Below are positions 22,283 through 29,939 of a DNA stretch of 29,939 nucleotides, in pieces. Both the position numbers and the translations under genes were made by a program. The notes below the pieces were generated by a model, which was not told where the DNA came from, did not search any database, and saw only the letters and a program-made list of their open reading frames with translations. Each line of letters begins with the position of its first letter. Position 1 is the stretch's first letter. Source of the stretch: Saksenaea vasiformis B4078 (lineage: Eukaryota; Mucoromycota; Mucoromycetes; Mucorales; Saksenaeaceae); assembly GCA_000697055.1 (NCBI GenBank), contig JNDT01001024.1, positions 1 through 29,939 on the forward strand, in the 5' to 3' direction.

Positions 22283-22711
22283 ACGTAAACTTAAATTACT
22301 CCCATTCCTCGTTGTACATAAATTATACCCGCTAATGCTTGCACACAAATAAAGATATCACATTCACGTCATCGGCTTTATATTTCTCCCGAAAGAACAA
22401 GGGGCTTTGTGTCATGGTAGCAGCTTGCAGAATTGAGAAATTGTCACGATGAGTGATGCGGGACTGCGATAAAGTTTGAACTAACGGGATAATCCATGGA
22501 ATGACTTGTTCACGAGAATAAACTTGCGCATAAAACGCGCACGGATGGCGTCCAACATTTTCGCCGCATGAACACCTTCAGCAACATGGCGTTTTACTCT
22601 TCCGCCTAGTCGTCCCGAGTCACGCCCTTCTCACAGCCCGCGGCTTCAGATAAAAGTCAGAACGTTGCAGATCAATTTACATCTGCAAGGCGCTCTATTT
22701 GTTTTCTGCTA
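22283..22711. other. Transporter 3' flank
   Basis: Holds an AATAAA at 22348-22353, which fits the transporter 3' end. Farther right lies a patch that could be a promoter (GATAAAA at about 22650) for the doubtful ORF at 22712. Nothing else is recognisable. Confidence 0.3.
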
Positions 22712-23180
22712 ATGTCTTTTCAGGACTTCTTCACTCAGCCCGATGCAATTCGTGTACTTTCGAGAGAAAAAAGAATTTTCTACCAATTGGATGCTTATTT
22801 ATTTATGCGTTTCACTAGGTCTCATGTTGTAGTTCGCAAATATGTTTGCACTACTCGGAATACTTCTTTGGATCGAATGACAAGCAAAATGCGTGCTGAG
22901 GTGCCGCAGACACCAACCGCCAGTATGCCTTTTTTTTTTTCGTTTATTTTGGTTTTCATTCACGAGCAACTTACATAGCCCTTATTCGATATGTCCACGA
23001 AAGTCGCACCGAATTCTTTCAGGCAGAAACAATGCTGACGGTAAACATAAATTTAAGTTTGGCATACACTGTAAACGTCCAAACCATTCCAAATTTCGTA
23101 TTCGTAATGTGATCCGTGTCGGTCGACGGAGCTTTTCAGGCCGTCTCTATCTGCCCTACATGGGTTCAGCAATGTAGAAC
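22712..23180 (+). CDS. Doubtful small gene or relic, unknown product
   Basis: The ATG at 22712 opens MSFQDFFTQPDAIRVLSREK and remains open to AEVPQTPTA, where GTATGC (about 22923) could be a donor. An acceptor (TTACATAG, ending near 22978) would lead in frame into LIRYVHESRTEFFQAETM, and a possible second intron to TTTTCAG near 23140. I do not recognise the product. The sequence CTAATGTCTTTTCAG at the start itself looks like a branch point plus acceptor, so the apparent ATG may lie inside an intron. This could equally be a degraded gene. Confidence 0.2.
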
Positions 23181-24413
23181 ATGATTATTATTATTAGTAT
23201 TTTTGGCTACTCCATTGCATTCTGCAAATCCTGCATCCTTTGATGCCATGGTACCGGACACCGTACACAGTAGCAATGTTACAGATCAAGTGACATACAC
23301 CATCTACTTCCTATTTGCGTGCAAAGTCGGCAACTCACCTGTTTTGAAGAGTTCCCCACGATACTTTCACTACTTTAAGCATTTTGTAACTTGTTTACGG
23401 CTACTTTTCAACGTCCTTTGTAGTGGTCGTGGATATCCATGAACGTACGTTACAAACAGGTGAACGATAGCATGTTCATTGATGTGCATCAGCGTCTACT
23501 ATAGAGACGAAATACTTGCCGCCATGGATACCTACAAATGATGAACCCGTAGTAAAACAGTCTAATCTAGGTATACGGGCTACAACCGCCGTAAATATCT
23601 AAATCCCTTGAGGAAAGGATTCATGCTCGTCCTAGTAGTATGCTGTTTCGCTTGCGGCTGCAGTAGTCTTTTCTCAGGCCAATTCGACATGACAACACCT
23701 AGGTCTTTTCTCCCATTGTACCATCTCCGCCATAATATCTCGCAGTGTTGGAGAGCTACAATGTAATGATACGTGATGTTATTCGCCGTCAGCAGCTTTT
23801 CTGACGTTCGATGGCCCGCAATCGCGGTAGTTCCACAAAGATGATTATGTTACTTAACCGTACACTAGACGTGCTCGGTTAGAGAATGCCTTCCGCAAAC
23901 AGGAGTTGTGTTCCTTAACGGAGAATATCTACTAAGCCGGCGTTTGGTTCCATCAATCCATCACACCAGTTCCTAGTGTGACATAGCGCTTAACCCATTG
24001 CTTAGTTGTTTCTCACATTTTTGTTGGACGACTTTGGTAATCTTAGCAAGAAATTCGTGTCCAGTTTAAACACACGTCAAGGTGGATCTTGAAACCCGGC
24101 GCGACTCTAGAACCGTGTCTTGTGCCCTCGCAGGTGTAAGCAGATGCATCCCTGTTGAATAAATTTTTGGTCATACCTTTCATTTGTGTATGACACCTTC
24201 TTCTTGTCGCTATCCAATTCTGATTTAGCTTGTTTGTCCCAATTCTAATTATCCAGTAAACCTGTGCAGCCTGGAGTTTCCATTTCCATAGGTATGATTG
24301 GCTAATGGCGTAAAACATTTTTCCATTCCCGTTGAAAGACGGACATGTGACAGTGCAGGACAACTCGAGATTGTTTCGTGCAGACCAGATTCTTTTTCTT
24401 TTTTGGTTTCACC
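23181..24413. other. Intergenic, NAR1 upstream region
   Basis: About 1.2 kb with only short, unrelated open frames on both strands (for example 24043-24363 on the minus strand, no motif). AT-rich microsatellite-like TTATTATTATTAG near 23185. The last 200 bp are the likely NAR1 promoter and contain a CT/T-rich tract just before the ATG. Confidence 0.35.
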
Positions 24414-26292
24414 ATGGCGTTTTCTTCGGCACTCGTTCTGACCGATTTGAATGACTATATTGCACCTTCGCAGGCATGCATTAAGCCTGTTGAAGTGAAA
24501 AAGTCAGATAACCAGGGTCCTGTAAGTGGAGATCACATTCGTCTCGATCCGACATTGCTGACCGATCTTTTAGTCCGAGATCAAAATTGACAATGACGGT
24601 GGATACTATGAGATCACACATGACGGTGGCGAATCTAAACTTGAAAAGGCCTCGATCTCTCTTAACGATTGTTTAGCTTGCAGGTAAATTGTACGGGCGG
24701 TCTTATTTGATTAGTAACACAACCCATGTTCACCAGTGGATGCGTCACTTCAGCAGAAAGTGTCTTGATCACAATGCAATCGCAGGAAGAGCTCTACAAT
24801 GTACTCAATGCGAACAAAGCGGCTATGGAACAAAACAATCCAAGTGCACACCGGACCGTCGTCATTTCCATCAGTCCACAGTCAAGAGCGTCGCTCGCCG
24901 CTAAATACAACATGACGCCACTTCAGGCACACAAACGCTTGGTGTATTTCTTTAAGAACGGATTGGGTGTCCATCATGTATTTGATACTTCGTTCTCGCG
25001 CGATTTGTCACTGGTTGAGTCTGCTCGAGAATTTGTGGAGCGATTTAAACGATACATGGCCAATGGAGGCGATAAAGTAGAAGCAGCCTTGCAGCAGCAG
25101 GAAGCCGAAAAAGAGAAGGAAGAAGCTGAAAATGGAAGGGGAAGAGCACGGAGACGAAGAGCAGCGCGTTCCGAAGAAGGACAAGCTGCAACACAAGATC
25201 TACCTATGTTAGCATCCTCTTGCCCCGGTTGGGTATGCTATGCCGAGAAAACTCATGGAGAAGTACTTCCGTACATATCCGCGGCAAAATCACCACAGCA
25301 AATGATGGGATCATTAGTAAAAGATTACCTCGCAACGAAGTCAAATACCCTGTAAGTTGATATAAGATAGACATACAGTCACTTACCTGAAGAAATAGGC
25401 CTAACAACATCTATCACGTCGCTATTATGCCTTGCTACGATAAGAAATTAGAGGCCAGTCGTCCTGATTTCTTCCTTGAGCAGTACGATACTCGTGAAGT
25501 TGATTGCGTCCTTACAAGTACAGAAGTGGAAAAGATGTTTCAGGAACGGGGCATTGATTTCACACAGTTGCCTGAAGCGGATGTAGACGATATGTATGTT
25601 CAAATTCTTGTGATCACAAGCGAATTTTATTCTAACAATGCTTTTAAGGTTTAACAAGATCGGAGTCGACCCTGCAACGCAGATAGAAACTGCGTATGGT
25701 TCCACAGGGTCATCGTCTGGTGGCGCTCTGGAGTACATTTTGGCTACGGCAGCACGAGAACTATTCAACATAAACGACGTCCCCGTGGATCCTTCTAGTT
25801 CCGGACGTGTGGTTATCAAGGTCGGAAAGAATGCCGACGTACGTGAGTATCATCTTCAGTCGGATGATGGACGGACATTATTGCGATTTGCTACGGCCTA
25901 TGGATTCAGAAATATCCAGAATATCGTACGCAAGATAAAGACCGGTAAATGCACATACCACTATGTGGAGGTGATGGCATGTCCTGGTGGATGCATCAAT
26001 GGTGGTGGTCAGCTTGCACCGAATTCGGAGCTGGTTGTCAATGCAAAGGACTGGGTTCAGTACGTTGAGCAGCTTTATCGATCAGTACAAGGAGTCCGAC
26101 CAGAGGAAAACGAGCTTATTAAGGCCATTTATAAGTAAGTGATGAAGAAGAAAAGGTTTCGTGCATTTTTCTTATTATGCATGTAGCGAATGGATTGGCG
26201 ATCCTTCAAGTGAGCGAGCGACGAAATTACTGAGAACACAGTATCACGCGGTTACGCAAAATCTAGCAAATCCTTTGGCAACCAAATGGTAG
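24414..26292 (+). CDS. NAR1: Cytosolic Fe-S cluster assembly factor NAR1 (iron-only hydrogenase-like)
   Basis: CIA-pathway protein that links the early scaffold to the late targeting complex delivering Fe-S clusters to cytosolic and nuclear proteins. Exons 24414-24521, 24574-24683, 24737-25351, 25399-25593, 25649-26134 and 26187-26292 encode 539 residues. The N-terminal cluster ligands are C22 (QACIKPVE) and C69, C72, C75 ([14 protein letters not shown], rebuilt across a splice). The C-terminal ligands are C235 (ASSCPGW), C290 (AIMPCYDKK), C454 and C458 (MACPGGC). The Fe-hydrogenase large-subunit domain is intact between them, ending [10 protein letters not shown] charged Gln/Glu/Arg-rich insert (about 187-228) explains part of the length above yeast Nar1. 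The protein ends LATKW, with the C-terminal Trp used as a targeting signal in this pathway. Five short GT-AG introns (47-55 nt). Secure. Confidence 0.96.
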
Positions 26293-27839
26293 CCTGTATA
26301 ATGAGATGGAAACTGCTTTTTCTACATAATATTCCCACATAGAACCCTTCTGTATTATAACTATTTGCTTTGTCCAAGAATTTTCACATGATTATTCAAA
26401 GAAACGTCAGCGTGACAAACAAGTGTCATGCTCTTCATTTGAGACACTATCACTTGTTTCGCATGCCATAAACAATGGTACGAAAACCATGAATTGTAAC
26501 ATAATTGGGTTCTTGAATTCCAATTTGCCTTGTTCAATTAGCAGAATTTTGCGCCAACCCTTCGATCTTCCTGTCGAACATGACGGATGTATCCGATTAG
26601 AGTTCCGTTTTAATGAATAAAGGTTTAAGATTGGACAAAAAAAATTGACTGCGAACTGTTCGGCGCAGCACCGCCGATTGAGCAGCGATACGGTACAGTT
26701 CGACTCAACAGGAACATTTTTAGGACCTGCCAATAGTCATTCTCCAATACGCCCCATCATTCCAGTGCGTTGTCCAATTTTAGGCAAATGACAACATGTC
26801 GAGGTATGATAAAACCTAAGGAATGCAGTTTGATCATTCGAGACATTACCTGGTACATAATAGAACAAATTGCAGTAATTGCGTCGAACACAATGTGAAA
26901 GCTTAAAAATTCACCATGTGCAGCTGGTGATGTGAACCAATTTTTAAACTTGCATTGGCGTTTATAATCATGGGAAGATTATACCAAGTTTTTCTCATAT
27001 TACAAATGTGACCAACAAAATTCATTGATAGCAAATAGCGTTCTATCTGTGAATACTGCCAATCGACGTAGTAATTACTCCTATTGAGCTATGTCTTCTT
27101 TAGGTCATCAAATCTTTGAAAATCCTTTGTTTGACTTACGTTGTAACCTTGTGATAGTTATAAAATGCTCGGCGATTATTATTACGACGCTAATGAGTGT
27201 TGACTGCAACATGTCGTTACACTACCCCCCAAAATCCTTGTAGCGAAGGTGAAGTTCTTCTTTATTTTGTTGCGAGCTCACGGAAGTTTCTTTTCAAGAA
27301 AGTAACGCATCTATGTTTATCAGACGATACTGTCTTCGGAAAAAATCATTCATTTTGCTACATTTTCGCCTATTTTTGACACATTCTATGTGAGGGTTCA
27401 GTCCCGTTGTAGAGGTCACTAGATTCATTTCAGATGACCACATGTGAATCTGCAGGGAGAAAGTGCTATGGGTGGAGGTTATCTTTGAAGTTCGTTCATG
27501 AATATGGGCGTCCTCTAACTTATCGGAACGAAAAGAGCTATGCGATCTCTATTCATTGCTCGTGTTAGGCGATTTACTATCTATACTCCGGAAACTACTT
27601 CTTTGTAACCTACTACAATGATTTGGATACTTGTGAATGAAACGGCTGTAGATTCCGGTGAACGACAGACTAAGGGGTCTCCGATATCTTTTTTTCCAGG
27701 TCAGGAATCGCGTACGATCATCCAATCATTTTGTTTGGGCTTGCATCCATCGGGGTGTAAATAAGGAATCCCGATGAGGAACTAAGCAGACCTTTTCTCT
27801 CTCTTTTTTCTTTTTTACTTGCTAGTAACCTAATTCACA
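26293..27839. other. Intergenic between NAR1 and the nudE gene
   Basis: About 1.5 kb, AT-rich, with no recognisable gene. Overlapping open frames at 26407-26733 (-) and 26423-26620 (+) show no motif. A CT/T-rich block at about 27795-27820 precedes the nudE start, and a CCAAT motif occurs near 27720. Confidence 0.35.
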
Positions 27840-29246
27840 ATGGCTGTTGATATGTCGTCCATGTCCTCTCGCATAATGTAATGCTTAGAAATTTGCATGC
27901 TTGTAATCTTACAGAAAATACTTTAGGCAGTTTAATTCAGTCCAAGATGAATTGGAGTATTATCGATCCCATGCAGAGACGCTCGAAGCCACGCTTCAGG
28001 AAACGAGAGCAGCATTGGACGAATTCCAGATCTCATCCCGTGAACTGGAAGAGGAACTGGAAAAAGAATTGCAGACGACCGAGAAGGCTTACAAGGATCT
28101 GAAAGCACGATGCGAACAGTTCAGACGAGAAACGGAGGACTGGAAAGCAAGTGCATATTTGTTTAGTTACTTAGGCTGACACGTCCTATTTTTTCCCTTC
28201 CCAGTCGAAATATACCCAAGCAAAGCATGAGCAAAACATGGCGATGCTGCAAATGCAGAGAGAAATCGATATCTTGCGAGCGACGGAAGAAATGTTTAGA
28301 AAGAAGATTTTGGAGTTAGAATTGGACAACGATGATTTGGAACGAACAGAACGGTAAGAGTTCTCTTTTTCACTGATCAAAGGTAGCTAAACAGAGAATT
28401 TTTTGGCAGAGCGGCAGCTTCCTCTTTGTCCGATCTAGAGGTCAAGCTCAACAAAGCGATTGAACGAAATGTGATCTTAGGTTGGTTGTGACGTGAAAAA
28501 AAAAGCAGAAAAATCTAATAACCTGTCAAAGAGAACGAAATTGCGACAAAGGATAATTTGACGGAACAAGCACAACGTTTAAGAGACGAACTAAACGGTA
28601 GGATTCAGCTGCTTTTCTTGATGCGGAGGTTTTCATCTTATTGTCCGCAGAGTCAAACACCGAGTTGGCCGTGGTGCGTGACAACGCTAATAAACAAGGC
28701 GAGTTGATCCAGGAACTGGAAAGCAAGTTGGAGGATTCGGAGAAAAAATACAAGGAATTGCAGCAACAACAGCAACGATCAGCTACTCCAGATCGAGGTG
28801 ACTTTTACTATGAGCCTTACAGTCGTTCCAATAGAACCCGTATTCCCCGTACGCCCAGCATCGGCAGTAACATGAACGGGATGTCATGCGCTAGCTCCAA
28901 TCCAGTCAAGATGGTGCAAGAAATGGTTGGAAGAGTCAGGGTATGTCTCCTCATGCTTGTTCCCACCATACTCACTTAGCTCCTAAAGAGTCTTGAATCG
29001 CGTCTGCAATCATGCCGATCGTTGGTCACACCTCTGCTGAACCCACCTCCTTCCTACAGTTCCACCATTCCCGCTTCCAACCTTATTAACAGGGACTCTA
29101 TGATGCACAGCAGACCCTCTTCACCAAGTAGTATTCGATCAGGAAGTCCAATGAACTTTGCAAACATTAAAGCACGGCGACCATCGGAGTATATGCGAAC
29201 GAGCCCCATGGATACAAGTGAGGACGGCAATGTAGGGGAAGAATAA
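27840..29246 (+). CDS. nudE: Nuclear distribution protein NudE homologue
   Basis: Coiled-coil adaptor that binds LIS1/NudF and dynein and supports nuclear migration and spindle positioning. Seven exons (27840-27877, 27915-28146, 28205-28353, 28410-28480, 28532-28597, 28651-28940, 28989-29246) encode 367 residues. Heptad-rich coiled coil runs from about residue 20 to 230, including EFQISSRELEEELEKEL and EDWKSKYTQAKHEQNMAMLQ, the classical NudE N-terminal region. A QQQQQ tract follows, then a Ser/Pro/Arg-rich tail. Near the C-terminus, MVQEMVGRVRSLESRLQSCR then SLVTPLLNPPPSYS is family-typical. Intron 2 uses a GC donor. Intron 1 is very short (37 nt), so the first 12 residues are less certain. 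The last intron has two in-frame acceptors. AATAAA is at 29278-29283. The family call is strong. Confidence 0.92.
28147..28204 (+). other. GC-AG intron in the nudE gene
   Basis: The donor is GGAAA|GCAAGT (GC at 28147-28148) and the acceptor is CTTCCCAG, ending at 28204; the intron is 58 nt. Joining gives EDWK-SKYTQAKHE, matching the NudE coiled coil. The only nearby GT (GTGCAT) would shift the frame, and without splicing the frame ends at TGA within 30 codons. Confidence 0.8.
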
Positions 29247-29731
29247 ACTAGCTGTTTTTTTTCATAATGATAACAATAATAAAAACGTCCATCCGATATA
29301 CGCGTTGATACGCTGCTCAGTCGCTCGCCCGCCCACCCTCTCTCGGTGTTTTAAACACAACTTCATGCGATCTGATGTCACCTTCTGTTTATGCATAGAG
29401 CAACGAGTGGAGCGGCATATGTCAATGACAACAGAGCATACCAGTGTTTGTATATCGACACCTATTATACCATAGATTCTTGGATGGCTTATTACATTCT
29501 ATAGTTTCTGCCAAAGACCAAGGGTGGTTTGCTTCGCCTCAGATACGTTGTACTAATGCGCTTCAATAGTTGCGGTATAGGTGATGGTACATCTGAAAAA
29601 GAAGACTAGCGTTAGTGTCCTATTCTGGATTTTACCTCCTTTGCTTGCCTTACAGCCCTTTGCTGTGGTCAAGGAACTACTCAATCGCCACGTAGGACCA
29701 AAAGGCAATCCAAAGGAATCACACATGAGAG
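29247..29731. other. nudE 3' flank and downstream region of the Fanzor-like gene
   Basis: Holds AATAAA at 29278-29283, which fits the nudE 3' end, followed by about 450 bp without a supported gene. If the element at the right edge is a transposon, its right boundary should lie in this stretch. I could not identify an inverted repeat or target duplication from the one end visible. Confidence 0.35.
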
Positions 29732-29785
29732 TACATACCCGAAGATGTAAGCATGGGGTAGGCTTTATCCGAGGACACCCACCCC
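29732..29785 (-). ncRNA. Candidate guide-RNA (omega-RNA-like) hairpins 3' of the Fanzor-like ORF
   Basis: Read on the minus strand, 9 nt after the stop codon, GGGGTGGG (29785-29778) pairs with CCTACCCC (29762-29755) in an 8-bp stem with one G-U pair and a 15-nt loop. A second small stem follows at 29749-29732: TACAT/ATGTA around a C(TTCG)G tetraloop. The G-U pair would be an A-C mismatch in a plus-strand transcript, so the fold favours minus-strand RNA. Position and structure fit a TnpB/Fanzor guide RNA, but this is inference from one copy. Confidence 0.3.
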
Positions 29786-29794
29786 AATGGCTTT

Positions 29795-29938
29795 CTATGC
29801 TTGCTTTGCGAATTCAGATGGCCTAGAACCGTCGTTCTCGCGCATGTGCCAGAAGATATGGAGTATGTTTCTTGCGGCGTTCACGTCCCTATTCCAGATT
29901 GTGCGACATGTTTGGCAATGTTTCACAGCGTGGAGGGC
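29795..29938 (-). CDS. Fanzor/TnpB-like RNA-guided nuclease, C-terminal fragment (continues past the window edge)
   Basis: Only the last 47 codons are inside the window; the gene starts beyond the right edge. The frame reads HCQTCRTIWNRDVNAARNIL, then HIFWHMRENDGSRPSEFAKQ, an Ala, and TAG at 29797-29795. CxxC followed by W-N-R-D-x-N-A-A-x-N-I is the OrfB zinc-ribbon and RuvC-III end of TnpB and its eukaryotic Fanzor relatives; the Asp of RDVNAA is the third RuvC catalytic residue. Family proteins are programmable DNA nucleases guided by an RNA made from the 3' end of the element. Only one CxxC pair is visible, so the other would lie upstream. Whether the complete gene is intact cannot be judged. 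An insertion-sequence OrfB-type transposase is the close alternative and has the same fold. Confidence 0.7.
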   Translation of the reverse strand, partial: ALHAVKHCQTCRTIWNRDVNAARNILHIFWHMRENDGSRPSEFAKQA

Positions 29939-29939
29939 T

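Noticed and set aside
25448..25819. 123-codon minus-strand frame
   Set aside because: Antisense across NAR1 exons 4 and 5 with no family resemblance.
29247..29731. Terminal inverted repeat of the Fanzor-like element
   Set aside because: Only one end of the element is inside the window, so no repeat partner can be compared.
29581..29826. 81-codon plus-strand frame at the right end
   Set aside because: Lies opposite the Fanzor-like tail and its 3' hairpins, has no motif of its own, and its hydrophobic start looks accidental.
1..29939. tRNA, rRNA or CRISPR array
   Set aside because: I saw no tRNA B-box (GGTTCRANTCC) in a cloverleaf context, no rRNA-like sequence and no spaced direct repeats of the CRISPR type. 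A tRNAscan/Infernal run would be decisive.

Overview
The window reads as nuclear DNA of a filamentous fungus, most likely an early-diverging one (Mucoromycota, Mucorales-like). The evidence is eight intron-containing genes with short fungal introns (37-95 nt, about 29 in total), a fungus-specific GATA_AreA/Reg1-like protein, and eukaryotic families such as NAR1 and NudE. The transposon relics (a Helitron and a Fanzor/TnpB-like tail) fit the same picture. The species call is inference. All exon models were built by hand from splice signals and reading-frame continuity, and each one closes in frame.

Layout. Positions 1-510 hold two adjacent degenerate tandem arrays that end in a 14-bp palindrome. 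RPL12 (1855-2540, +) and RPS2 (2905-3894, -) are convergent cytosolic ribosomal protein genes. A membrane-anchored PHP-domain phosphoesterase follows (4688-6212, -). After about 2.4 kb without a clear gene comes mitochondrial NADP-dependent isocitrate dehydrogenase (8595-10140, +). A Reg1-like, GATA_AreA-domain protein lies at 12645-13737 (-). A gene-poor stretch of about 7 kb follows and contains a decayed Helitron (about 18799-19990, +). The last block has an SLC38/AVT-type amino acid transporter (20806-22282, +), the cytosolic iron-sulfur protein assembly factor NAR1 (24414-26292, +) and the dynein regulator NudE (27840-29246, +). At the right edge, on the minus strand, is the C-terminal end of a Fanzor/TnpB-like RNA-guided nuclease gene. 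It is followed by hairpins that could belong to its guide RNA.

The genes are a housekeeping mix (translation, redox metabolism, Fe-S assembly, amino acid storage or transport, nuclear migration) and do not form a pathway cluster. The accessory signals are the Fanzor-like tail with its 3' hairpins, the Helitron relic, the left-end repeats, and two GC-AG introns supported by frame and motif continuity. Three or four coding-like but unrecognised stretches remain unexplained. I saw no tRNA, rRNA or CRISPR array by eye.
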